Below, one piece after another: positions 25,304-32,309 of a stretch of 50,467 nucleotides of DNA (positions within the stretch are counted from its first letter, which is position 1; each line of letters begins with the position of its first letter). Source of the DNA: Bacteroidaceae bacterium. Its GTDB lineage: Bacteria > Bacteroidota > Bacteroidia > Bacteroidales > Bacteroidaceae. Below the pieces are notes generated by a model. It had not been told where the DNA came from. It saw only the letters and a list, made by a program, of their open reading frames with translations, and did not search any database. The stretch lies in NCBI GenBank assembly GCA_017556045.1, contig JAFZFF010000010.1:1-50467 (forward strand). Direction: 5' to 3'. Both the position numbers and the translations under genes were made by a program.

Positions 25304-26188
25304 TTATTCAACAATTCCGCCAAAATCATCACCACCAGATTCCCATCCTCCAATGCCGATGTTTATACCCTGATTTGTTCTTTCAATAGTCAGTGTACAA
25401 GTATGTTGCTTTCCTGATTTAAAGTCTACACTCTGATTGAGTACATATACCTTATCCGCAATGGTCACCTTAATCAAATCTGTATCTGTAACATTTTGTG
25501 GAACGACCAACGCACAATGCTGTCCGTTCTCTTTCATTGGAATTATCTCCTTAATATCTCCAGTAGCTGTGACTGATCCTGTTGCTAAGTTGATGGTCGC
25601 ATTTGACTTAAGGCCGCAAATAGCAACAGATGCTGCATCCATATCATTAGAAGTATAACCATTACCTGCTATAAGTTTAATGATAACATTGCTCATTATA
25701 TGATTCAATGTGATATCGACCTCCTCCTCTGATGGTGTAGCAGCCATCGTTCTACCCCATAAGAAATCACTTTTTTTGTGGTTATCTACATCACTTTGAT
25801 CTTCCTTTACGGCAAAAGAATATTCTTCAATGCTCGAGATATTAGAATTATAGGGGTAATAACAATAAAAATCAGCCTTGGTTTCTTTATCTGCCCAATA
25901 GATTTCGGTATCAGGAGCCCACTTGTTGCCATCATATACAAAACGCATATTATCGACATGATTTCCAGTCAACAAAAGATTCCCAGACGCCCCATCTACC
26001 TGATTAACAACATAAATTCCAACTTGACTTTGACTTTCAAAATCTGCATCTGTAACACGTGTAGTTCCAAGTCTGATTGGTAACTTCTCAGTGCTAGGTT
26101 GGGGAATAGGAGTTTCACCTTCGTTCTTTGTACAACTTGCCATAAAGGCGATGCTTGCGATAGCACAAATAGAAACTAACTTTTTCAT
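25304..26188 (-). CDS. Fimbrillin family lipoprotein, first gene of the operon
   Basis: This 294-residue lipoprotein starts MKKLVSICAIASIAFMASC, with lipobox FMASC. It shares the layout of the third gene: TTRVTDADFESQSQVGIYVVN split over a protease-type Arg site, FYCYYPYNSN, DFLWGRTM, DITLNHIMSNVIIKL and a Gly/Trp-rich end (INIGIGGWESGG). It fits the fimbrillin/Mfa-like superfamily. A consensus promoter (26265-26294) lies about 75 bp upstream and should drive all three genes. Whether this is an anchor, shaft or accessory subunit cannot be judged. Base composition is AT-rich relative to the prfB and pgeF regions on either side. Confidence 0.83.
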   Translation of the reverse strand: MKKLVSICAIASIAFMASCTKNEGETPIPQPSTEKLPIRLGTTRVTDADFESQSQVGIYVVNQVDGASGNLLLTGNHVDNMRFVYDGNKWAPDTEIYWADKETKADFYCYYPYNSNISSIEEYSFAVKEDQSDVDNHKKSDFLWGRTMAATPSEEEVDITLNHIMSNVIIKLIAGNGYTSNDMDAASVAICGLKSNATINLATGSVTATGDIKEIIPMKENGQHCALVVPQNVTDTDLIKVTIADKVYVLNQSVDFKSGKQHTCTLTIERTNQGINIGIGGWESGGDDFGGIVE

Positions 26189-26264
26189 GACTGTGTTTAT
26201 TTATGGTTTGCAATAAAATCGCTAAAAAAAGAATCGTCGAGAATATTCATGTCCTCAACTACTG

Positions 26265-26294
26265 CAAATTTACACATTAATTTTTACGGACAAA
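26265..26294 (-). promoter_or_regulatory. Promoter of the fimbrillin operon
   Basis: On the minus strand, TTTG (26291-26294), an 18-bp spacer and TAAATTTG (26265-26272) match the consensus with a slightly short spacer. Confidence 0.7.
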
Positions 26295-26455
26295 ACGAAT
26301 GCTCTGCTTTTTTGCTAAAAAGGCAGTAAAAGACTAGTCTGACGCTCTGAGATATTTGTTTCTCATGGGCAAAGTAAATAGACAAGTCCAATATAATCGT
26401 CCAATCAGTGCTTGAACAAAGACAGATTTGTTCGTGCTTCAATTGATATAGATTG

Positions 26456-26582
26456 GGGTATACCCTTGTATAGGTGTTTTATAACTTCCATAGCGAAAAA
26501 TAAATAATTATGCAGATATATAGTAACTAATAATTTTTATTTCGTATTGGACTTTATAGAAAAGGTATACAGGGGTATACCC
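26456..26582. repeat. Inverted repeat around GGGTATACCC
   Basis: The arms GGGTATACCCTTGTATA (26456-26472) and its inverse at 26566-26582 match at 16 of 17 positions and enclose 93 bp. Each arm contains the perfect palindrome GGGTATACCC. Confidence 0.6.
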
Positions 26583-26654
26583 AAAACACTTTTTCCTGCA
26601 GAATTCTATAGCAACGTTAAGGGACAATAATGCATGGTTGGTATAAAAAAAGAC

Positions 26655-26727
26655 GTTTTCCCTTTTCAGCTGAGGTGTCGGTAATGAAGAAAAGCAGGGC
26701 TTTTCAACGATAACGATAACGAAGACG
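26655..26727. repeat. Direct repeat, left copy, flanking the BRO-N gene
   Basis: This 73-bp copy begins GTTTTCCCTTTTCAGCTGAG and ends CGATAACGAAGACG. It matches 27857-27935 almost throughout; the right copy has one extra 6-bp unit in the AACGAT run and two substitutions near AAAAGC. Confidence 0.8.
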
Positions 26728-26797
26728 ATAACCGTTCAATTGACCATTTGACTATTTACCATGTACCATTGACACTGCAGTCCAGATGACAAAAAAA

Positions 26798-26824
26798 CTC
26801 CCGACCTTTTGGTTGAGTCGGGAG
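26798..26824 (-). terminator. Terminator after the BRO-N gene
   Basis: CTCCCGAC pairs with (T)GTCGGGAG-type sequence around a short loop, followed on the minus strand by TTTTTTTGTC. It lies 27 nt past the stop. Confidence 0.85.
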
Positions 26825-26850
26825 ATAATGAAGATATGTTTTTTGAGGGC

Positions 26851-27702
26851 TTATTCCTCCGAGTCTTGTTCAAGTCCTAAAGTGGGTTGTTGGGCTTCGA
26901 GGTATTGCTTCATATTAAGTGATGTCACCACCTTTTTACCCGTTTGCTCTTCGAAAGCCTCCTTGGCCACGCGTGCTACCGACCCACCTCGTGCTGCTAC
27001 TTTTGCGTGCTCGTACATTGTCAACGGATGTTCCTCTTTAGTAATGTTAGTTGCGGTAAGCTCGGCAAGCATATTCATCACCAACTCTTCGTTGGTCATA
27101 TTATCTCGCAAGTTCTCTTGATGCAACCCCTTGAGGTTCTTGTATTCGCGTGCAGTGAGTCCTGCCCATGTTTGGTATATGATATCGGTGAGGGCGGCAT
27201 ATCCTATACCCTCCTTCACATTGTGAGCTTTCCACTGGTCGGTGAGGTCTTTACGTATCTCTATGCTCTTGAGGCGTTGGTTTATCCAGTTGTCCGAGTA
27301 TCCTAATCGTTTGTAATCCATGAGCGACTGTTGTATACCCAGTTCGGGGTCTTGCATCTGATAAATGCGCTCGGCACCCACCTGTGCCAACCATTGTTTG
27401 AAGGGTTCGGCTTTCTTTGAAGGAATAGACTGTACAAGGCGTAGCACACTTTGTATGTCCATACATTTGAAAGAGTGCCGTTTCCCATCCGTAGATATGA
27501 ATTGGTGGGGGGGACAATTTGTCCCCCTCACGAAAATGTCCAATTCCAAATCGCGCCTACGTATTTTTTTGAAGTAGTCTACGGGGTCTTTACAGTCTGT
27601 TAGGGCTGCGATTACATCATTGATGCAGAAGTACCACTTCTCCTCTGTCTCATTCCATATAGTTCTTATTTGCTTTTCGTCGAAGAGCTTCAGTTCATGC
27701 AT
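26851..27702 (-). CDS. BRO-N domain / DinD-like protein
   Basis: This 283-residue protein has a BRO N-terminal domain, a DNA-binding module of phage and baculovirus proteins: IRTIWNETEEKWYFCINDVIAALT, then YFKKIRRRDLEL and RGTNCPPHQF. IPSKKAEPFKQWLAQVGAERI and the C-terminal part (LRDNMTNEELVMNMLAE, ATNITKEEHP) are those of the DinD-like group found in many Bacteroidota islands. Function is not established; a phage- or damage-linked role is a guess. I start at the ATG before HELKLF; ATGs at 27708 and 27747 are alternatives. It stands alone between two copies of a 73-79-bp direct repeat, suggesting gain as a cassette. A half promoter CAAAGGTA lies at 27805-27812. Confidence 0.85.
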   Translation of the reverse strand: MHELKLFDEKQIRTIWNETEEKWYFCINDVIAALTDCKDPVDYFKKIRRRDLELDIFVRGTNCPPHQFISTDGKRHSFKCMDIQSVLRLVQSIPSKKAEPFKQWLAQVGAERIYQMQDPELGIQQSLMDYKRLGYSDNWINQRLKSIEIRKDLTDQWKAHNVKEGIGYAALTDIIYQTWAGLTAREYKNLKGLHQENLRDNMTNEELVMNMLAELTATNITKEEHPLTMYEHAKVAARGGSVARVAKEAFEEQTGKKVVTSLNMKQYLEAQQPTLGLEQDSEE

Positions 27703-27856
27703 TGTCATACCATCAGTTACAATAATAGCGTAGTAAATGCCATTCAAGATGTCTTGTCACCCACACAACACATCCACAAGATGTTGGTGGCCTGAGTAAT
27801 GATGCAAAGGTAGAGAATAATTTTAAATAATGAATTATAATTTCTGATTTATTGGT

Positions 27857-27935
27857 GTTTTCCCTTTTCAGCTGAGGTGTCGGTAATGAAGAAAAGCCGT
27901 GCTTTTCAACGATAACGTTAACGATAACGAAGACG
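27857..27935. repeat. Direct repeat, right copy, flanking the BRO-N gene
   Basis: This 79-bp copy matches 26655-26727. The difference is mainly a 6-bp expansion (GTTAAC-containing) in a run of AACGAT units, typical of a slippage-prone tract. Confidence 0.8.
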
Positions 27936-28052
27936 AAAAAAATAGTATTCCCCTTATTTTAGTTGAGGTATTGGTAGTTGGACACAATAGTCTATAGTAT
28001 AGCAAAATAGTGTAAAGTGTAATCTCGCAGATAGCAAAATAGGGGCATCTCA

Positions 28053-28327
28053 GGTGATAAAAGTTTATTTTTGGGGTGGCATGGCATGCGATCAGAGCTA
28101 GCAAATTAAAAAAATGAAAGTTGAACATTTGCCATCTGTCTCCTTAACCCTTAACCCATATTTTCTCTATATGAAGAGACTGCAGTATCAACATCGTGAG
28201 AGTGGAATCTCTACATCGTGATACTGTAATACCAGTATGCAGAGACCACAGTCTCGCTATATAAAAAACAACTGAGACTGTAGGGACTTTTGCTGCCATG
28301 CCACCCCAAAAATAAACTTTTGTCACC
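28053..28327. repeat. 275-bp element bounded by a 34-bp near-perfect inverted repeat
   Basis: The arms at 28053-28086 and 28294-28327 (core TTTATTTTTGGGGTGGCATG) match at 33 of 34 positions. The interior holds more hairpins (CAGTATCA with TGATACTG; CAGTCTC with GAGACTG) and a repeated ACATCGTGA. No credible gene lies inside. It fits a palindromic mobile element or a structured RNA, and I cannot tell which. Confidence 0.65.
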
Positions 28328-28423
28328 CTGAAACGGGGTGTTTGGGGTGAAATGCTGAAATGCCGGGGTGAAATGAGCGGGCTATTGTACTGTGTACTGC
28401 GCTTGAGCACAGCTCTTCGTTCA
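28328..28423. other. Short stretch after the B3/4 gene with GGGGTGAAATG repeats
   Basis: The 11-mer GGGGTGAAATG occurs twice within 30 bp (about 28343 and 28364). Nothing else is recognised. Confidence 0.5.
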
Positions 28424-29092
28424 TCACTCTCCAAACATCCACACCTTGCAGTCTGTAGCAGAGGCATAGCGCTGCAATAAATCGACAGTCATATCTGCCG
28501 CCTCTTGCAGTCCTTCGCTACCACTATAGCCATTGATAATAGCAAGGATATGGGTAGTGTCAACACTCATCTTGGTGCGCTCATTATCGCTGGTGGGAGT
28601 ACCTATGCCACCCTCGGCATCGCGTATCACGGGCATAAACTCTATATTGAGTACACCACGGCCAATACCCTCGAAGGGTTCTTCGTGGCGACCTATACCG
28701 AGACAAAGGTCATGCCCTACGATCTTGTCAGCATCGAATCCTCCGATGGAGTATCCCGTACGCAATGACACCAAGTTGATGAGATCTACGAGCGTATCTA
28801 TCTGGTACAACTCCAACCCACGTAGCAAGCGACGACGCAAGGCCTCTGCAGAGGGGCGATAGCGACTGGGGTCCTTACCACAAGCGCGGTAGGCCTCGCG
28901 GGTAGCCACGATAGCAGTCTGCTGCTTGATACTCTCTGTATCTTCGGTAGCACGCAGCTGTGCGGTAAACTCGGCAATCTCGCGCCACAGGCCCTCGCTA
29001 AGGGGTGTATTCGTAACGGTGGCATATACGGCAGCGCCTCTATATTGTGGGCAGCGCTCTTTGATCTCTTCGGAGACGGTGATAGAAAACAT
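28424..29092 (-). CDS. B3/B4 tRNA-binding domain protein
   Basis: This 222-residue cytosolic protein consists of a B3/B4 domain like that of the phenylalanyl-tRNA synthetase beta chain, where it edits mischarged Tyr-tRNA-Phe. Visible family segments are REAYRACGKDPSRYRPSAEALRRR split by the helix turn, LVDLINLVSLRTGYSIGGFD and the acidic return GIGTPTSDNERTKMS. Stand-alone forms are thought to act as trans-editing or tRNA-binding factors. It is the last gene of the murC-ftsQ-pgeF run, 80 nt after pgeF, and that gap holds heptamer-type repeats. Function is inferred only from the domain. Confidence 0.88.
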   Translation of the reverse strand: MFSITVSEEIKERCPQYRGAAVYATVTNTPLSEGLWREIAEFTAQLRATEDTESIKQQTAIVATREAYRACGKDPSRYRPSAEALRRRLLRGLELYQIDTLVDLINLVSLRTGYSIGGFDADKIVGHDLCLGIGRHEEPFEGIGRGVLNIEFMPVIRDAEGGIGTPTSDNERTKMSVDTTHILAIINGYSGSEGLQEAADMTVDLLQRYASATDCKVWMFGE

Positions 29093-29215
29093 GAGAGAAT
29101 TATGAGTTAAAAATTAAAAGTTAAGAGTGAAAAGTGATGAGTTGAGAGTTATGAGCAGGCCGTCAGGAAGGTTCATTCTTCCCTCTTCCCTTTTAACTCT
29201 TCACTCATCAAGATT
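29093..29215. repeat. Degenerate heptamer-type repeats (GAGTTAAGAGTGAAA-like)
   Basis: The gap after pgeF carries AGTTAAGAGTGAAAAGTGATGAG and, inverted at about 29190-29212, CTTTTAACTCTTCACTCATCA-like sequence. The inverted part encodes the last residues of PgeF (MSEELKGKREE), so the gene end runs into the repeat. Related sequence occurs at 19352-19412 and 49855-50035. Confidence 0.6.
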
Positions 29216-29994
29216 CCACTAAGTATGCGCCCCGACTTGATCCCTAAGCGGCGAGCCGAGAAGAAGTCACGATGGTGCGTATAGGTGCAAATGGCGCTGT
29301 CGTGTATGGCTTCAGCAGATACTCCTGCAGCAATAAGTTGTAGGCGATTGGCCATGGGAAGATCTATGTGATATTTTTCTTTCTCGGGATGCCACTGCGC
29401 TATCTGCTCCATATCAAAGCCAGCTTCAGCAAATGCATCATACACCTCTATACCCACCTCGAAGGCATCGAGCGAGATGCAAGGGCCAATAATGGCATAG
29501 ACATCTGCAGCGCGTGTGCCATAGTGCTCATGCATAGCCTGGAGAGTATGCGCAACGATATGCCCTACCGTGCCACGCCACCCAGCATGAGCGGCAGCTA
29601 CGACACGACGCACAGGATCGTGCAACAATACGGGGACACAGTCTGCCGTAGAGATGCAGAGGCACACTCCTGTCTGTGAAGTGATGATGGCATCCTTCTC
29701 CTGCAACAGCGCATGGCGAGCATCAGCAGAGAGCTGCATGAAATCCTCGTCAATATCCAAGACATTGCAACTATGAGTCTGATAGGGAATGATAAGATGA
29801 CCTGCCGAGATACCCAGAGTATGGCAAAGTTGGTCCTGGTGGGCGAGCACCACTGCGGGTTCATCACCCGTATAGGGCGTACAGTTAAAGGTGCCATACG
29901 CTCCGCCGCCACAGCCTCCGTGACGTGTGGTACTGAATGCCATAGCCTCAGCATGAGGCATCGGGTATCGGTGGAGCGAATCAAACTGTTCCAT
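29173..29994 (-). CDS. pgeF: Peptidoglycan editing factor PgeF (YfiH / laccase-domain family)
   Basis: This 273-residue cytosolic protein belongs to the YfiH family. Its E. coli member removes UDP-MurNAc carrying L-Ser in place of L-Ala after MurC makes errors; other members act on purine nucleosides. The metal-site segments are visible: STTRHGG, ADCVPVLLHDP, AAHAGWRGTVGHIV, GPCISLDAFEVG and the late CTYTHHRDFFSARR. It starts 7 nt after ftsQ and two genes after murC, which fits the editing role. The last 11 residues fall in a dispersed intergenic repeat and may not be structural. Confidence 0.93.
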   Translation of the reverse strand: MEQFDSLHRYPMPHAEAMAFSTTRHGGCGGGAYGTFNCTPYTGDEPAVVLAHQDQLCHTLGISAGHLIIPYQTHSCNVLDIDEDFMQLSADARHALLQEKDAIITSQTGVCLCISTADCVPVLLHDPVRRVVAAAHAGWRGTVGHIVAHTLQAMHEHYGTRAADVYAIIGPCISLDAFEVGIEVYDAFAEAGFDMEQIAQWHPEKEKYHIDLPMANRLQLIAAGVSAEAIHDSAICTYTHHRDFFSARRLGIKSGRILSGILMSEELKGKREE

Positions 29995-30001
29995 GCCGAG
30001 A

Positions 30002-30733
30002 TTACTTTGTCTGCTTCTTCGTCGCTACCACTTGATCGCTATAGTCGACATTGATGTGTGAGTATCTCTCCCAGCCCACTTCAGTGAGTGCTTTCTTATA
30101 GAAGGTTTGCAGCTTGCCAAACTTATGAGCATAGTTACCAGGGCGACCCAGTACGATGATGTGGTCTCCTACGCGGGGTACGAGCTGAATCTCTTCGTTG
30201 GCAGCGACATGTATCTGCTCTATCTGGGCATTCCAAAGATCATTAGAGTGGAGATACTGCGCCAAGGGAAGCAGCTCCTTCTTGGCAAAATCACGGGTGA
30301 TGCGACCTGTAGCCACGGGGAGATACACCGCCTTGGAGATACGTTCTATCACAGCACCCTCCTCATCAAGATAGTAGTTATCTCCACCATCGGCTATGAC
30401 GCGCAGCACGGGGCGGCGACACTCTATGGAAATGGCCACATAACCATCAAGGGTCTTGTAGCACTGACTCTTGCGTATTAGGGGCGAAGCATCGAGTGCC
30501 TTCTCTATGGCGCGGCAGCTCACTTCGTCAATGGGTTTACCCGTAGGGGTAAGGTCAGCAAGGAGCACCTGCACATCCTTAGTCGTCATATAGGCTACCT
30601 TGGCGCTATCGACAATATTCAGTCTGATGCCACCACACTCCTGGCCAGATGGCTTATCAGAGAAGGCCACCGCAGCTACAACGATGTAGACCGCCAAGAG
30701 GATGAGCACGATGGTAGAAATCCACTTTTTCAT
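30002..30733 (-). CDS. ftsQ: Cell division protein FtsQ/DivIB
   Basis: This 243-residue single-pass membrane protein links early and late divisome parts. It has a short cytoplasmic start, one membrane helix (WISTIVLILLAVYIVVAAVAF) and then a POTRA domain (about 35-105; AYMTTKDVQVLLADL, IEKALDASPLIRKSQCYKTL). The beta domain follows, with DEEGAVIERI and the late VDYSDQVVATKK. Its ATG overlaps the murC stop by 4 bp (ATGA), so translation is coupled. In most Bacteroidota ftsA follows directly, but here pgeF does. Confidence 0.93.
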   Translation of the reverse strand: MKKWISTIVLILLAVYIVVAAVAFSDKPSGQECGGIRLNIVDSAKVAYMTTKDVQVLLADLTPTGKPIDEVSCRAIEKALDASPLIRKSQCYKTLDGYVAISIECRRPVLRVIADGGDNYYLDEEGAVIERISKAVYLPVATGRITRDFAKKELLPLAQYLHSNDLWNAQIEQIHVAANEEIQLVPRVGDHIIVLGRPGNYAHKFGKLQTFYKKALTEVGWERYSHINVDYSDQVVATKKQTK

Positions 30734-32115
30734 AATGTAGAGGTAAGGATATCAGTAATCTGAGGAGCGAGGTTCTCGATGTCTCCCGCACCAAGCGACA
30801 CGAGCACATCCAGTTCGCCTTTCTTGGTTTCGACGGTAGCAAGCACCTCACGCTTATCGATCATCATCTTCTGCACATTCGGCGCGAGATTATCGTAGAT
30901 GAGAGCACTGGTCACTCCTGGTATGGGTTCCTCACGAGCAGGATATATGTCGGTAAGGATGACCTCATCGAAGAGTGAAAGACTCTCAGCAAACTCGCGA
31001 TAGAAGTCTTGAGTACGCGAATAGAGGTGTGGTTGGAAGATGGCAGTAACCTTGCGTCCTGCATAGAGTTCACGGATAGAGAGTGCGCTCTGACGTATCT
31101 CTGCAGGGTGATGCGCATAGTCACTGAGGTAGACCTTGGTATCGGTCTTGAGCTTAAAATCAAAGCGGCGCTCTACACCACGGAAGCTTGCCATACCCTC
31201 GCGCAGCTCTTCATCGGTAACACCCACGAGCTGAGCCATAGCCATAGCAGCAATACCATTGTCGATATTCACACTAAGGGGTACTCCGAGGCGGATGTCT
31301 GTCACCACGCCTTGGGGAGACACAAAGTCAAAGACAATCTCACCACCACCGATACGGATATTCTCAGCATGGTAGTCACCCTGCTCGCGTGAGTAGGTGT
31401 ATATGCGTACTCCAGGCTGCACCTGAGGCTTTACTTCTAGGCCTTCGTGAATGATGAGTGCTCCCTCGGGGTTGATGAGTGAGGTATAATGCACGAAGCT
31501 CTCCCAATAGGCTTCGGGGGTGCCATAGATATCGAGATGGTCGGGGTCAGTAGAGGTAATCACCGACATATAAGGACGCAGTTGATGGAACGAGCGGTCG
31601 AACTCATCGGCCTCGATGACTACATAGTCGCTCTTGTCGGTGAGCAGCAGGTTGGTGCCGTAGTTCTGCGAGATACCTCCGAGGAAGGCGGTAGCGCCCA
31701 CATGCGAATTATAGATAAGATGAGCAGCCATGGATGAGGTAGTGGTCTTACCATGTGTACCTGCTACGCAGAGTCCGCGGCGGCTACGGGTGATGGTGCC
31801 AAGTACCTGAGCACGCTTCTGTATCTCGAAGCCCTGAGTGCGAAACCATGTAAGTTCGCTATGGTCTTGGGGTACGGCGGGAGTGTATACCACCAGTGTA
31901 TGCTCCTTATCTTTGCAGTTCTCGGGTATCAGGGTGCAGTCGTCATCGTAGTGTATGGCGGCTCCCTCGGCATTGAGGCGCTCGGTGAGGGCGCTGGGGG
32001 TACGGTCGTACCCAGCCACTGCCTTGCCCAACGACAAGAAATAACGTACCAATGCACTCATGCCGATGCCACCCGCTCCGACGAAATAGACTGACTTTAT
32101 CGTATCAATATTCAT
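30730..32115 (-). CDS. murC: UDP-N-acetylmuramate--L-alanine ligase MurC
   Basis: This 461-residue cytosolic ligase adds L-Ala to UDP-MurNAc in peptidoglycan precursor synthesis. It shows the UDP-binding motif FVGAGGIGMSALVRYF (12-27), the ATP loop GTHGKTTTSS (119-128), the Mur signature VIEADEFDRSF and SVITSTDPDHLDIYG, and late DYAHHPAEIRQ and IFQPHLYSRTQDF. It leads murC-ftsQ-pgeF-B3/4, with an exact consensus promoter at 32217-32248. The order matches the division/cell wall cluster, but murG and ftsW, which would lie upstream, are replaced by the GH97 gene. Confidence 0.97.
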   Translation of the reverse strand: MNIDTIKSVYFVGAGGIGMSALVRYFLSLGKAVAGYDRTPSALTERLNAEGAAIHYDDDCTLIPENCKDKEHTLVVYTPAVPQDHSELTWFRTQGFEIQKRAQVLGTITRSRRGLCVAGTHGKTTTSSMAAHLIYNSHVGATAFLGGISQNYGTNLLLTDKSDYVVIEADEFDRSFHQLRPYMSVITSTDPDHLDIYGTPEAYWESFVHYTSLINPEGALIIHEGLEVKPQVQPGVRIYTYSREQGDYHAENIRIGGGEIVFDFVSPQGVVTDIRLGVPLSVNIDNGIAAMAMAQLVGVTDEELREGMASFRGVERRFDFKLKTDTKVYLSDYAHHPAEIRQSALSIRELYAGRKVTAIFQPHLYSRTQDFYREFAESLSLFDEVILTDIYPAREEPIPGVTSALIYDNLAPNVQKMMIDKREVLATVETKKGELDVLVSLGAGDIENLAPQITDILTSTL

Positions 32116-32216
32116 AACCTCTACTTGTATTTATTAGTCAATGCAAAGATAATGCAAACGAGTGAATAAAGCACGCTTTATTTTCAACGAGTGCAGCTTA
32201 TCTTCGCAAGTCATTG

Positions 32217-32248
32217 CAAAGGTATAAAAAATAGAGTGACGATACAAA
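32217..32248 (-). promoter_or_regulatory. murC operon promoter
   Basis: On the minus strand, TTTG (32245-32248), a 20-bp spacer and TACCTTTG (32217-32224) match the consensus. The -33 element sits in the T-tract of the preceding GH97 terminator, so the two units are packed edge to edge. Confidence 0.8.
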
Positions 32249-32252
32249 AAAA

Positions 32253-32283
32253 ATCTATCAGTACGATGGTCGTACTGATAGAT
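32253..32283 (-). terminator. Terminator of the GH125-EEP/SGNH-GH97 operon
   Basis: A perfect 14-bp stem (ATCTATCAGTACGA and complement, loop TGG) is followed on the minus strand by TTTTTTTGTATC, 26 nt past the GH97 stop. Confidence 0.92.
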
Positions 32284-32309
32284 TATCATATTATAGGGTT
32301 GTAAGTGGC

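Larger units (their letters stand above)
26295..26797. other. Non-coding, repeat-bearing stretch between the fimbrillin operon and the BRO-N gene
   Basis: No gene is seen. It holds a 7-bp hairpin (26414-26433, GAACAAA/TTTGTTC), a 17-bp inverted repeat (26456-26472 and 26566-26582), the left copy of a direct repeat (26655-26727) and CCATTTGAC-like short repeats at 26735-26775. Confidence 0.6.

Noticed and set aside
27507-27528. GGGGGACAATTTGTCCCCC palindrome inside the BRO-N gene as a regulatory site
   Set aside because: It encodes the conserved-looking RGTNCPP segment, so coding constraint explains it.
27868-28128. 86-codon minus-strand open frame
   Set aside because: It is made from the direct repeat and one arm of the inverted repeat, with no family features.
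28144-28467. 107-codon minus-strand open frame overlapping the palindromic element and the B3/4 gene
   Set aside because: It spans inverted repeats and overlaps a well-supported gene; no domain is visible.
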